A stretch of 64,000 nt of DNA from Anthropogastromicrobium chipingensis_A (GTDB lineage: Bacteria > Bacillota > Clostridia > Lachnospirales > Lachnospiraceae): positions 1 through 64,000 of the forward strand of contig CAVCXB010000001.1 of NCBI GenBank assembly GCA_963605535.1, written 5' to 3'. Position numbers and translations under genes: made by a program. Numbering within the stretch: position 1 is the stretch's first letter; every line of letters begins with the position of its first letter. Shown here in pieces: positions 35,300-44,048 of this stretch. Under the pieces are notes generated by a model. That model made no database searches. It saw only the letters and a program-made list of their open reading frames with translations, and had not been told where the DNA came from.

Positions 35300-35851
35300 A
35301 TTTGAATTTCTAAGCTGATCACGAGTTATAATAGTTATAACTGTGCGCAAATTAGGTCATTTACTGCCTGCATCAGTTCATCATCCTTGCGGCATTCTGC
35401 GACAAGCGATAATCGGAAATGGTTCCAAGTGGCTTGTTATGTGTGGCATCATTTGTAGACAGCTGGCAGACAAATATACCAGTTCTCAAGGAAAAAGGAA
35501 ACTGGCATTTCTTTAGATGAACCTAGAATTGGACGACTCCATGTGTACCGTTATGGATTACTTTGGAATCTTTTTGGAGCGAATGATGATGTGCAGGCGT
35601 GCGGCAGAGGTACTAGGTTGGCGTTTTAAGCTTGTTGCAAATGGAAGTAAGTTATGTTAAGTTTGGTTTTTTGAGTATGCAAAATAAACAGGCAGGTAAA
35701 TTCGATGAACGAACAGCCTGCCTGTCACTATTTATGGCGTAATTAAGTCAATTAAAAAGCAACGCTACAAACAATACCGTACATTGATAATTATGAGAAA
35801 CTGGAGTAAGATAAGCTTTAAGACAGATAAAGATAGAAAAATCAGGGGGAA
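35300..35851. other. Non-coding scar with gene debris
   Basis: About 550 bases without an intact gene. On the minus strand 35335-35436 reads as the last 33 residues of a lost protein (ending in NDLICAQL and a stop), with stops upstream. On the plus strand a 47-codon frame around 35518-35661 has no ribosome binding site. A hairpin ACAGGCAGG (35688-35696) with CCTGCCTGT (35717-35725) is followed on the minus strand by TTTATTTT, so it looks like a leftward terminator now without a gene. No promoter for the next gene stands out. Confidence 0.55.
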
Positions 35852-35857
35852 ATGGAT

Positions 35858-36841
35858 ATGTATTATGTGATGGACAGCAGAATTGTACCGCAGGTACGTC
35901 TGGCCGATTATTGTACTTTAAAACCGCCGTGTGCGCATAAAAAGCGTGTACCGCATGAATATATCGCCTATTTGATTCAAAAGGGAGAATTGTATCTGGC
36001 AGAGGATGGCATTCCATATCATCTGCGCCCCGGCGATTTTATTTTATTGGATCCGGAGAAGTATCATGAAGGAAAACAGATTACCTATTGCGAATATTAT
36101 TACATTCATTTTCAGCATGAGACGATTCACATGATGACTCATCCAATGTTGGAAGGAGGCGAAAATAATAAAATAGATAATGAAATAAATAACAAAATAG
36201 ATGAGTCCAAAATGCATGAGCAAATGCTTCAGATTCGATGTGCGGCGATGCAGAGCGATTCGTGTGATATACCGAAAGAAGAGAGTCATCAGCTGGTGAT
36301 TCCGAAATACTGTCATATTCAGGATGAAACCGTTTGGGGATCACTTATTCAGCAGATTTTGCAGGTGGTATCGGCAAATTCCGATCATATGGAGTATTAT
36401 AAGGACCTGAGCGGCGTTCAATTTCTAGCATTTTTAATTCAGTTGTCTCGGGCCAGTCTGACATTTGCACTGCAGGAAAATAGAATGATAACCGCCCGCG
36501 GTTATAAGAAGGTTCTTGAAGTGCAGAGCTTTTTGCATGAGGCCTACAAGGAACCGCTTACGGGCGATTATCTAGAAGAAAAATTTGACATCAATTTTGA
36601 TTATCTGAATCGTCTGTTTCGCAGAAACATGAAAAAAACGGTATTTCAGTATTTGCGGGATATTCGTATTGCACATGCAAAGCAGCTGCTCACGACCACT
36701 TCCATGCGTATAATGGAGGTCAGTGAGTGTGTTGGCTTTGCAGATGAAAGCTATTTCAGTAAAGTTTTTAAGAAACAGACAGGTGTTTCGCCAGCCGATT
36801 ATGCCAAAACACAGGAAAACGCACAGCACAACTTGCTATGA
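35858..36841 (+). CDS. AraC-family transcriptional regulator
   Basis: 327 residues. N-terminal cupin-like sensor (about 20-95, with HEYIAYLIQKGELYLAEDG and LRPGDFILLDP) and a linker containing an NKIDNEINNKIDE repeat. The C-terminal domain has two helix-turn-helix units (about 220-315): LEEKFDINFDYLNRLFRR and VSECVGFADESYFSKVFKK, then TGVSPADYAK. Such regulators usually control sugar-use genes, but none is adjacent apart from a degraded MATE gene. Start: ATG 35858 gives proper spacing from AGGGGG; ATG 35852 is only two bases from it. Confidence 0.9.
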   Translation: MYYVMDSRIVPQVRLADYCTLKPPCAHKKRVPHEYIAYLIQKGELYLAEDGIPYHLRPGDFILLDPEKYHEGKQITYCEYYYIHFQHETIHMMTHPMLEGGENNKIDNEINNKIDESKMHEQMLQIRCAAMQSDSCDIPKEESHQLVIPKYCHIQDETVWGSLIQQILQVVSANSDHMEYYKDLSGVQFLAFLIQLSRASLTFALQENRMITARGYKKVLEVQSFLHEAYKEPLTGDYLEEKFDINFDYLNRLFRRNMKKTVFQYLRDIRIAHAKQLLTTTSMRIMEVSECVGFADESYFSKVFKKQTGVSPADYAKTQENAQHNLL

Positions 36842-36865
36842 AAAATTTGGTCCATTTTATGGCAA

Positions 36866-37228
36866 TCAAACAACGGTTTTCTTCATCCACTTTTTTGATT
36901 TCCAGCGGAAGAAGTAGTTGATTCCGCGGGAGGCTTCGTCCATGGCAAAAGCAATCCAACAGCCTGTCAGTCTCAGTCCGAGCTTAACGCCGAGTATGTA
37001 AGAAAACAGTACGCTCATTGCCCAACAGGAGCAGATCGAGACGATCATTGGAAAAATAACATCGCCAGCACCGCACAGCCAGCCAATCAGAAGGGATGTT
37101 GACATTCCAGGGGACATGCCGAGTACATAGACATAAAAGACCAGATTGGAGACGTAAATTTTGGTCGAGATCGCGGAGACAAAAAAGAGAATGGAGCATA
37201 GAGGGATAACTTGTAAATTAGCGACTTT
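36866..37228 (-). pseudogene. C-terminal fragment of a MATE-family efflux pump
   Basis: The minus-strand frame 37228 to 36866 encodes about 120 residues. They include YVLGMSPGMSTSLLIGWLCG, then GAGDVIFPMIVSI, GCWIAFAMDEASRGINYFF and RWKSKKW, the usual end of MATE Na+/drug antiporters. The other ~330 residues are absent: a stop at 37229-37231 closes the frame and the spoIIIAA leader begins immediately beyond. It converges with the AraC gene, 24 bases apart, so the regulator may once have controlled this pump. Confidence 0.75.
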
Positions 37229-37277
37229 TTACATAATGAAGACGGGCCTGCATATATTTGTGTTAGAGGTGATGCCA

Positions 37278-38291
37278 ATGCAGACAGAAGCCATCCAGCA
37301 GATTTTGCCGGAATCCATAAAGACGGCATTTTTAAGAGGAAACATTTCGCTTGTGTCATTTGAGGAAATCCGCATCCGCGCACAGCGTCCTGTTTCTCTG
37401 CGAAAGGGAATGCGTCTTTGGTATCTCAATCAAGACGGTAGCTTGACGTTAGCAAAAACAAGACTATCGAAGACAAGATTATCGAAAACAACACTACAAG
37501 TATCACAGTTCATTCTCCCGTCAAAAGCAGAGATGGAGCAGATTTTGCTAAATGCAAGCCGCTTTTCCGTCTATGCTGTAGAAGATCAGATTCGGCAAGG
37601 GTATCTGACTATTCAGGGAGGACACCGCATTGGAATCTGCGGAGAAGTGATTCTTCGGGATGGACAGATACAGGGAATTCGTCGGATTAGCTCGTACAAC
37701 ATCCGTATCGCCAGAGAAGTGCGCGGCTGCGCAGAGGCAGTCTATCCGTGGCTGTGGGAAAACGAAAAGTTTTTAGACACACTGATTGTTTCTCCACCAG
37801 GCTTGGGAAAGACAACCCTCCTTCGAGATTTGGTTCGTCTGATTTCAAATGGAGACGACGCTCATAACCCGCTTACCGTTGGTTTGGCGGATGAGCGAGG
37901 TGAGGTGGCAGCTTGTGTAAATGGCATTCCGCAGAACGATATAGGCCAAAACACCGATGTCATGGATGGCGGCAGCAAGACAAACACGATGCCGATGCTT
38001 CTTCGGACAATGGCACCGCAGGTATTGGCAGCAGATGAGGCGGGAGGAGCAGCAGACATTCAGATCTTTGAGCAGGCGAAGAAATGGGGAACTTCACTTC
38101 TAACGACTGCGCATGGAACGATCAAGAAGCATTTGTTTGATCAAAGGTGCGGTCAAGAGGCAGAGGCAGCGAAGTTGTTTTTGCGGTACATAGAAATTCA
38201 AATAAATGATGATCATTCCCGCAGCTATTTGCTTTATGATCCGAATCGAACACTCATGACAACGATAACTGTGGAAAGGAGCGATTCATGA
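37278..38291 (+). CDS. spoIIIAA: Stage III sporulation protein AA (ATPase)
   Basis: 337 residues. A secretion-type ATPase of the SpoIIIA-SpoIIQ channel made in the mother cell under sigma-E. Walker A is VSPPGLGKTTLLRDL and Walker B is VLAADEAGGAADI (Ala and Asp at positions often VDE-IGG). N-terminal GGHRIGICGEV and RISSYNIRIAREV are typical. A short insert contains two TRLSK units. Start: ATG 37278 (MQTEAIQQILP) with AGAGGTG upstream; ATG 37272 lies too close to that site. First gene of the spoIIIA operon. Confidence 0.93.
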   Translation: MQTEAIQQILPESIKTAFLRGNISLVSFEEIRIRAQRPVSLRKGMRLWYLNQDGSLTLAKTRLSKTRLSKTTLQVSQFILPSKAEMEQILLNASRFSVYAVEDQIRQGYLTIQGGHRIGICGEVILRDGQIQGIRRISSYNIRIAREVRGCAEAVYPWLWENEKFLDTLIVSPPGLGKTTLLRDLVRLISNGDDAHNPLTVGLADERGEVAACVNGIPQNDIGQNTDVMDGGSKTNTMPMLLRTMAPQVLAADEAGGAADIQIFEQAKKWGTSLLTTAHGTIKKHLFDQRCGQEAEAAKLFLRYIEIQINDDHSRSYLLYDPNRTLMTTITVERSDS

Positions 38292-38797
38292 AACTGGCAG
38301 CTGCCGCAATGATAGCAGGTATTCTTTTATCCATTGGATTTTGTGTAGAGATGTCCCGAAAAGAGACGGCGAAGCAATTACAGGAATTTATTCGTTTCTT
38401 GCTTTTTTCTGGGCAGGAGATCGAGGCCAGAGGAAGCATGCTCGAAGACGTATTTCAAAAGGCAGCGTCAATCACACAGGGGGCAACAAAAGAATTTATT
38501 GATCGAATTGCAAGGTATGTGGCAGAAGGCAGTGATTTTCTACAGGAATGGGATCGGGCTGCATGTGAAGCGTACAGCAAAATTGGCTGGAGTACACAGG
38601 AGCAGGAACTCATTCTTCACTGTGCATCGGATTTTCTATTGCCAGAGCGAGGCATGGTAAAGGAACAGCTTCTTTTTGATGCAAAGCAGCTTTCGCAGCT
38701 GTATGAGGAGCGGATGAGTAAACTTGGAAATGAGTGTAAGCTGTGCCGGGTACTCAGTTTTTCGGCGGCGGCGTTCCTTCTTATTTTGGTTTGGTAA
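38288..38797 (+). CDS. spoIIIAB: Stage III sporulation protein AB
   Basis: 169 residues, with an N-terminal hydrophobic segment (KLAAAAMIAGILLSIGF), a helical body, and a second hydrophobic segment at the C-terminus (SFSAAAFLLILVW). Resembles a GspF-like half. ATGA overlap with spoIIIAA. Confidence 0.88.
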   Translation: MKLAAAAMIAGILLSIGFCVEMSRKETAKQLQEFIRFLLFSGQEIEARGSMLEDVFQKAASITQGATKEFIDRIARYVAEGSDFLQEWDRAACEAYSKIGWSTQEQELILHCASDFLLPERGMVKEQLLFDAKQLSQLYEERMSKLGNECKLCRVLSFSAAAFLLILVW

Positions 38798-38866
38798 CGA
38801 CTTAGCAGTATATGAAAGCAATACATGATGAAAATTAAGCTTATGGAAAAATGGGAGGATACCGTA

Positions 38867-39061
38867 ATGGATGTCAATCTGATTTTTAAGATCGCGGCGG
38901 TCGGAATTCTGGTGACGATCATACAGCAGGTGCTAAAGCAGAGCGGCCGTGACGAGCAGGCATTTTTGGTATCCTTGTCCGGCTTAATTCTTGTGTTATT
39001 CTGGCTGATTCCATACATCAGTGATCTATTTGACAGCATCCGAAATTTGTTTGCTCTATGA
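38867..39061 (+). CDS. spoIIIAC: Stage III sporulation protein AC
   Basis: 64 residues, two membrane helices (NLIFKIAAVGILVTIIQQVL and AFLVSLSGLILVLFWLIPYI) joined by a KQSGRDEQ loop, the standard SpoIIIAC layout. Start: ATG 38867 eight bases after GGGAGG; an ATG 42 bases earlier gives an unusual N-terminus. Confidence 0.92.
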   Translation: MDVNLIFKIAAVGILVTIIQQVLKQSGRDEQAFLVSLSGLILVLFWLIPYISDLFDSIRNLFAL

Positions 39062-39152
39062 AAAAGGTATAGTCTTCTTTTGGCTGTCTCCTTTTCTTCC
39101 CCTAATATTGAAACGAATAACATCTGGCAGACAAGCCGGAAACGGAGGGCGT

Positions 39153-39530
39153 ATGTGGAAAATTGCCGCAGCAGGCATTGCGTTTACCTTGTTAGCTGCT
39201 TGTCTGAAACAGATAAAGGAAGAATATCGTACGTATTTCATATTAGCGGCAGGATTGTTCTTTGGCTATTATCTTTTGGAACAGATTCGCTATTTGATTC
39301 AGAGCATGAACCAGCTTCGGCAATATCTTTCCATTGATAATATTTATATGGAAAGTATTCTGAAAATGATTGGCATTACCTGTTTGGGAGAGTTTGCTTG
39401 TGATTTTTGCAAGGACTGCGGACAGGAGGCGTTGGGACGTCAGATTTCCATGGCGGCGCGCCTTACCATTTTGGGCTTTAGCATGCCAATCGTATTGGCT
39501 GTTTTAAAAGCGGTTTCGCAGCTGGTATAA
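39153..39530 (+). CDS. spoIIIAD: Stage III sporulation protein AD
   Basis: 125 residues with four hydrophobic segments. The conserved middle reads YMESILKMIGITCLGEFACD, then DCGQEALGRQISMAARLTIL. Membrane component of the SpoIIIA channel. Start: ATG 39153 after GGAGGG. The 91-base gap from spoIIIAC is longer than usual for this operon and contains a pyrimidine-rich tract but no clear terminator. Confidence 0.9.
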   Translation: MWKIAAAGIAFTLLAACLKQIKEEYRTYFILAAGLFFGYYLLEQIRYLIQSMNQLRQYLSIDNIYMESILKMIGITCLGEFACDFCKDCGQEALGRQISMAARLTILGFSMPIVLAVLKAVSQLV

Positions 39531-39593
39531 GAGTGATATGAGAGTGGTATAACAGGATGGTATTGGTATCAGTTTGGCATTGGTATAAGAAAG

Positions 39594-39613
39594 GAACGTA
39601 TGAGAACGTATGA
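39594..39613 (+). repeat. Perfect 10-bp tandem duplication at the spoIIIAE start
   Basis: GAACGTATGA occurs at 39594-39603 and again at 39604-39613. Each copy carries an ATG (39600, 39610). AAAGGA (from about 39590) suits the first ATG, which is out of frame with SpoIIIAE and leads to a 41-codon dead end. Only the second ATG opens SpoIIIAE. The preceding ~70 bases also contain several degenerate TGGTAT units. Confidence 0.85.
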
Positions 39614-40839
39614 CTGGAAGGAGCGAACAGCTGCGGCAGAGTTTCTTACTGACAAGAAAGCGTTGGATCTTTTGGAGTTGGATCATTTGCCTGATTGTTG
39701 CCTGTCTGATAACTGGCATATTTGATCAGGCGGTGTATGGAGCATCGCAGCAAAGCGACGCAGAGGAAGGCAGCTTTTCGGTTGATATTGATGATGCACT
39801 GTCGGAGTTTGATCTATCGGATCTGGAGCAATTTGTCTCGGACAATCTATCAAATACGCAGATGGGATTTGGCGAGCTGATTCGAAAATTAATTCGTGCG
39901 GATGAGCCGCTTTCTTTTTCTCAAATTGCAACGGATCTGCTGTCCATCTTATTTGGAGAGATCCAGCAAAATCGCGCACAGGCGGTTCAAATTCTACTTC
40001 TTGTGATTTGCTCTGCGGTACTTAGCAGCATCGCATCCGTCTTTGACAGCGATCAGATTGCAGGACAGGCTTGGTTTGTCGTATTTTTGATGATTACAGC
40101 CTCTGCACTTGCTGGATTTATTCAGAGCTGTCGCCTTGTGACGGATTGCCTGAACCTAATGATTACATTTATGAAAATGTTGTTGCCAGCCTTTTGTTTA
40201 TCTATGGTCTGCATTACCGGAGCGGCTTCATCTAGTCTGTATTATCAGGCAACCTTTGGCATCATTGGTCTGGTGGATGCGGTACTTATCTATGCCATTG
40301 TACCATTTGTAAAGTTATACTTTGGTGTTTCGGTTTTAAATGGATTGACAGGAGGTGAGCGTTTTGCGGGAATCGAAGAGCTGATCAAAGTCCTCTATGA
40401 GTGGTCGATGAAAACGCTCTGTGCGGTCATTGTTGGACTGCAAGTCATTCAAGGTTTAATTGTGCCGTTAGCGTCTAGTGCAGGCCCGGCATTTGCCCAG
40501 AAGTTGATTGGGGCCATTCCGGGAATTGGAAGCGGGATCAAAAGCACCGCAGAGATTTTGATCGGAACGGGGACATTAATCAAAAATGGAATTGGAATGG
40601 CAGGCTGCGTTGTGCTAGTACTTGTAAGTTTGTATCCGATTCTGCAAATGGCAGCCATTGTTTTAATCTATTATGGCATTGCAGCGATTGCAAGTCCGAT
40701 TTCAGATAAGCGCATGATTACGGCGCTGCAAGCAGTTTCGTTTACAAATCGGATGATGTTGAAAACGCTGTGCATGGCGGTATTTCTTTTTTTTATTACA
40801 ATTGCGGTGATCTGCGCATTTACAAATCGGGTATTGTAG
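39610..40839 (+). CDS. spoIIIAE: Stage III sporulation protein AE
   Basis: 409 residues. A signal peptide (hydrophobic about 20-38, then VYGASQQ), a polar region, and eight or so membrane helices from residue ~115. Typical motifs are SLYYQATFGIIGLVDAVL and LTGGERFAGIEELI. The C-terminal half contains AGPAFAQKLIGAIPGIGSG. Multi-pass component of the SpoIIIA channel. Start: ATG 39610 is the only one that yields the signal peptide, but it lies about 14 bases from the nearest good ribosome binding site because of a 10-bp duplication. Confidence 0.9.
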   Translation: MTGRSEQLRQSFLLTRKRWIFWSWIICLIVACLITGIFDQAVYGASQQSDAEEGSFSVDIDDALSEFDLSDLEQFVSDNLSNTQMGFGELIRKLIRADEPLSFSQIATDLLSILFGEIQQNRAQAVQILLLVICSAVLSSIASVFDSDQIAGQAWFVVFLMITASALAGFIQSCRLVTDCLNLMITFMKMLLPAFCLSMVCITGAASSSLYYQATFGIIGLVDAVLIYAIVPFVKLYFGVSVLNGLTGGERFAGIEELIKVLYEWSMKTLCAVIVGLQVIQGLIVPLASSAGPAFAQKLIGAIPGIGSGIKSTAEILIGTGTLIKNGIGMAGCVVLVLVSLYPILQMAAIVLIYYGIAAIASPISDKRMITALQAVSFTNRMMLKTLCMAVFLFFITIAVICAFTNRVL

Positions 40840-40911
40840 TGGCTTCTCGGAGGTTTTGCGAGGGATGGCTCGGCAAAGTGTTTGTCGGCGCGATTTCAGG
40901 AGGACTTGACC

Positions 40912-41505
40912 ATGGTTGCAATTCGAGATTATCTGCGTCAGATCGCAGGCTATCTTATTTTATCGGCACTGGTAGAGAACCTTGTCGCGAAAAAAGAATA
41001 TGGTCCCTATATTCGTCTGTTTTTAAACTTATTACTTGTATTACTATTTGTCTCTCCGATTTTGTCGATTTCGGCGGATCGTCTGGGACAAACCTGGTTA
41101 GAAGCAGCAGCTTCTTGGTCGCAGGGAACCTATTTGGAGGCAGATTTGCAGGAATTAAATGAGAGACAAACAACCCTTGAACTATCTGCCCAGAAAAAAA
41201 TTCTTGAACAGCAAATAGGGGATCTTCTTGAAAAACGTGGATTTTGCTTGGAAGAATTGTCATTCACTTCGGATTCAGATGGAACTATTATTCGAATTAC
41301 TGTGACAGTAAGCAAAACGAATGCGGATAATGACCTCAAAGAGCAGAATAAGAAGAATAGTAGTGCTTCTACAGAAAGTTTTGCTGGGGAATATCAGGGC
41401 TTATCCTATGGGGAAGAAATTGAACCATCCAGAGCATTGAAAAATTATCTGGCAAAGCAGCTTTCTTCTTCCTGTGAGATTATTGTCACATTAAAAAATG
41501 GATAA
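40912..41505 (+). CDS. spoIIIAF: Stage III sporulation protein AF
   Basis: 197 residues. Two membrane helices at the N-terminus (IAGYLILSALVENLV and FLNLLLVLLFVSPILSI), then a soluble domain with a coiled stretch (LNERQTTLELSAQKKILEQQ) and a GFCLEELSFTSD strand. Start: ATG 40912 eight bases after AGGAGG, preferred over an in-frame start 30 bases upstream. Confidence 0.87.
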   Translation: MVAIRDYLRQIAGYLILSALVENLVAKKEYGPYIRLFLNLLLVLLFVSPILSISADRLGQTWLEAAASWSQGTYLEADLQELNERQTTLELSAQKKILEQQIGDLLEKRGFCLEELSFTSDSDGTIIRITVTVSKTNADNDLKEQNKKNSSASTESFAGEYQGLSYGEEIEPSRALKNYLAKQLSSSCEIIVTLKNG

Positions 41506-41516
41506 AAGCAGCATGT

Positions 41517-41543
41517 TTTCAGTATATTTTCAGCATACTGAAA
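41517..41543 (+). promoter_or_regulatory. Stem-loop between spoIIIAF and spoIIIAG
   Basis: TTTCAGTAT (41517-41525) pairs perfectly with ATACTGAAA (41535-41543), 9-nt loop, no T-run. It begins 12 bases after the spoIIIAF stop in a 146-base gap and may be a processing or stability element. Confidence 0.5.
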
Positions 41544-41651
41544 GAAATGACAACAACTATACGATTCATCTTTACGACAAAAAAATCGCGTTTTTCGACA
41601 TGGTTTTCCATAACCTTTTAGGCATCCAATTTAAAGGAGCAAAACGAAATC

Positions 41652-42278
41652 ATGAAATCCAAATGGCTTTCCGAGTTAAAAAAGATCGGCTTTTTGCGGC
41701 TGGGTCTCTTGGCGGTCGCGGCGATCATCCTTATCATCTGCTCATTGCCGCAATCCAAAAGCTCTGGCTTGAATTCCGGTTCCAATTCCGCTCAGACACA
41801 AAACGCAGGCAACGGCAGCACAACGATGGTGGATTCAAGTGGCACAGCTTTGTTTTCCTATGAGCACGAACTAGAAGCGCGCCTTGAACATATTCTTGGC
41901 GAGATGGAGGGCGTTACCTCCGTGGATGTGATGATTACGCTATCCTCAACTGCTGAAAAAGTGCTCGAGAAGTCGGTTCAGCTTGAAGAAAATAAGCAGG
42001 AGATAGAAAAGGGCAGCGGAGAGTCAGCGGAAAAAAGTGTAAATAGTCAGATAAACAAAAGCAGCGAGGCACTTTTAACTGGAAGCTCCTCGGGCGGCGT
42101 GCCATATGTATTAAAGGAAATCAGCCCGTCGATTCAAGGAGTGATCGTTGCAGCACAGGGAGACATCACTCAGACAAAAATCAGTGAGATCAGTGAGGCC
42201 GTTCAGGCATTATTTGGCATTGATGCGCATAAAGTAAAGGTAATTGAAAAGAAATCTCAGGCGGAGGAAGCAAAGTGA
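41652..42278 (+). CDS. spoIIIAG: Stage III sporulation protein AG
   Basis: 208 residues. One membrane helix (about 15-33, LRLGLLAVAAIILIICSL), a Ser/Asn linker, and an extracytoplasmic ring-building domain (about 68-200) with GEMEGVTSVDVMITLSST and SPSIQGVIVAAQGD. SpoIIIAG forms a large oligomeric ring in the intermembrane space. Start: ATG 41652 after AAAGGAG. Confidence 0.93.
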   Translation: MKSKWLSELKKIGFLRLGLLAVAAIILIICSLPQSKSSGLNSGSNSAQTQNAGNGSTTMVDSSGTALFSYEHELEARLEHILGEMEGVTSVDVMITLSSTAEKVLEKSVQLEENKQEIEKGSGESAEKSVNSQINKSSEALLTGSSSGGVPYVLKEISPSIQGVIVAAQGDITQTKISEISEAVQALFGIDAHKVKVIEKKSQAEEAK

Positions 42279-43066
42279 AGCGGATCATGAGAAAAAATCA
42301 GGTGATTATCACCGTGCTGGCAGTGATGATTGCGATTGCCGGATATCTGACCTATGCCGGAAGAGTGGACATCGCAGGGCGCAGCACAGACAGTAGTGCC
42401 CAAAATGCCAGCGATGCAAAAGAGGCAATCGCAGAGTATGATACGTACATAGCAGGAAGCGTGCAGAGCACTTCAAATGATACATCAAGCAATAGTGGAA
42501 CAAGTGGAACCGAAGCAAATGCAACAAATGCAGCAAACGTGGCACAAAATGCCAATACTGCACAGAATACCGACCAAAACTTGGCTGCCAATACCGACAA
42601 TGCAAATGTAGATGACACTGCTCTTACGGATATTGACAGTCTTGATCAGGACATCGACGATCCAGGAAAAACAGTGCTTGCAAATGGCCTTACCGTATCG
42701 GACTACATGGCACAGACAAAGCTTGCAAGAGAGCAGTCGAGAGGGAAAAACAAGGAAGACCTGTTAGCCATTATCGACAGTGACGCGCAGGCGGAACTCG
42801 ACAAGCAGGCTGCGATTGACGCGGTTGTGCGACTGACGGACTACAGCGATAAGGAAAATGCCGTGGAGACACTTTTAAGCGCAAAAGGCTTTGAAAATTC
42901 GATTGTCAGCATCACGCAGGACGCTGTGGACGTCGTAATCTGTAAGGATAACTTGACGGATGCGGAGCTTGCTCAGATTGAAGATATCGTAAAACGAAAG
43001 GCTTCTGTGAGCGCATCTCAAATTTGCATTACACTGATGGGCTCCGCAAAAGCGGAGACTGAATAA
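42275..43066 (+). CDS. spoIIIAH: Stage III sporulation protein AH
   Basis: 263 residues. Anchor helix (VIITVLAVMIAIAGYLTYAG), a long Asn/Ala/Thr/Asp-rich linker (about 40-130) and a YscJ/FliF-like domain at the C-terminus (AREQSRGKNKEDLLAIIDS, then KGFENSIVSITQDAVDVVI). In Bacillus it binds forespore SpoIIQ; no spoIIQ gene is in this window. GTG start overlapping spoIIIAG by four bases; the ATG at 42287 is an alternative. A CTCCGC-aaaa-GCGGAG hairpin lies in its last codons. Confidence 0.92.
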   Translation: MKRIMRKNQVIITVLAVMIAIAGYLTYAGRVDIAGRSTDSSAQNASDAKEAIAEYDTYIAGSVQSTSNDTSSNSGTSGTEANATNAANVAQNANTAQNTDQNLAANTDNANVDDTALTDIDSLDQDIDDPGKTVLANGLTVSDYMAQTKLAREQSRGKNKEDLLAIIDSDAQAELDKQAAIDAVVRLTDYSDKENAVETLLSAKGFENSIVSITQDAVDVVICKDNLTDAELAQIEDIVKRKASVSASQICITLMGSAKAETE

Positions 43067-43071
43067 ATTTC

Positions 43072-43100
43072 TTTACAAAAGTCTTTTGATTTGATATAAT
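43072..43100 (+). promoter_or_regulatory. Promoter of the asp23-like gene
   Basis: TTTACA (43072-43077), 17-base spacer, perfect TATAAT (43095-43100). A vegetative-type promoter directly after the spoIIIA operon. Confidence 0.8.
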
Positions 43101-43143
43101 ACAAAAAGGTAAAACGATAGATAGAAGTAGAGGAGGTACCGTT

Positions 43144-43518
43144 GTGGGATTGGAATCAGAATCTGGAGAAGTTACTATTCCGGTTGAGGAAAGCACCGGA
43201 GAGATCAAGATTGCGAACGATGTAGTAGCAACAATCGCGGCGCTGGCAGCGACAGAGAGCAAAGGCGTTGCCTATCTGTCCGGCTCCCTGACACATGATG
43301 TCATTGCAAAGCATTCCAGTAAGAATCTTTCCAAGGGCGTTGTTGTCACCGTTGAGGAGAAGAATGTATCTGTACAGATTTCACTTGTTATTGAGTATGG
43401 ATGCAGCGTACCGGTTGTAACAGCAAAGGTACAGGAGCGCGTTAAGTCTGCGATTGAAAATATGACCGGACTTGAAGTTACAGAAGTAAAGATTACTGTT
43501 GCCGGAGTAAATATGTAA
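43144..43518 (+). CDS. Asp23/Gls24 family envelope stress response protein
   Basis: 124 residues, single Asp23 domain. Typical elements: IKIANDVVATIAALAATESKGV at the N-terminus, SKGVVVTVEEKNVSVQISLVIEYG, and the C-terminal NMTGLEVTEVKITVAGVNM. Family proteins sit at the membrane and are linked to envelope stress; the equivalent Bacillus gene (yqhY) is also just upstream of nusB. GTG start with AGGAGG. Own promoter and terminator, so monocistronic. Confidence 0.93.
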   Translation: MGLESESGEVTIPVEESTGEIKIANDVVATIAALAATESKGVAYLSGSLTHDVIAKHSSKNLSKGVVVTVEEKNVSVQISLVIEYGCSVPVVTAKVQERVKSAIENMTGLEVTEVKITVAGVNM

Positions 43519-43531
43519 GTAGGTAAGAGCA

Positions 43532-43555
43532 GGGTGTCGTACCGGCACCCTTTTT
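43532..43555 (+). terminator. Intrinsic terminator after the asp23-like gene
   Basis: GGGTGTCG (43532-43539) pairs with CGGCACCC (43543-43550, one T-G pair), three-base loop, followed by TTTTT (43551-43555). Confidence 0.9.
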
Positions 43556-43610
43556 GCACTTATATTTCACACAAATACAAATAAAGAACAGGCAGGAAAC
43601 GAGGTAGAAT

Positions 43611-44048
43611 TTGAACCGCAGACAGTTACGTGAATACACGTTTAAGTTATTATTTCATGCAAATTTTTATGAGAAGGAAGAGCTGACTGAGCAGGCTGAC
43701 AATTATCTGGAGGAGTGCATGTATCCAGAAGAAGGCCAGTTATTGTTGATCGAGAAGGAAAAGGAGCAGCTTGCGCAGCGTTTTTCTTTGATCGTGGAGA
43801 AGCTTCCGCAGATCGACGAGGAGATCACACAGGCGGCAGAGGGATGGAAGCTTGGCCGTATGAACAAGGTCGATTTGTCCATCATTCGTCTGGCAGCTTA
43901 CGAGCTGATGTTTGACGAGGATGTTCCGGGAAAGGTAGCCATCAATGAGGCAGTCGAGTTAGCAAAAAGCTATGGAGGAGATGAGTCGCCGCAGTTTGTA
44001 AACGGCGTGCTGGCAAAGCTCGTTCACAGACATCCGGAGTTAGCTTAA
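43611..44048 (+). CDS. nusB: Transcription antitermination factor NusB
   Basis: 145 residues, all-helical NusB fold. RRQLREYTFKLLFHANFY at the N-terminus, LSIIRLAAYELMFDEDVPGKVAINEAVELAKSYG in the middle (as separate conserved helices), and FVNGVLAKL near the end. With NusE it binds boxA and promotes antitermination of rRNA operons. TTG start at 43611 after CGAGGT. Its stop overlaps the xseA start by one base. Confidence 0.94.
   Translation: MNRRQLREYTFKLLFHANFYEKEELTEQADNYLEECMYPEEGQLLLIEKEKEQLAQRFSLIVEKLPQIDEEITQAAEGWKLGRMNKVDLSIIRLAAYELMFDEDVPGKVAINEAVELAKSYGGDESPQFVNGVLAKLVHRHPELA

Noticed and set aside
35518..35661. A 47-codon frame in the rlmH-AraC gap
   Set aside because: No ribosome binding site, many Met/Cys codons, unconvincing composition, and it sits in a region of gene debris.
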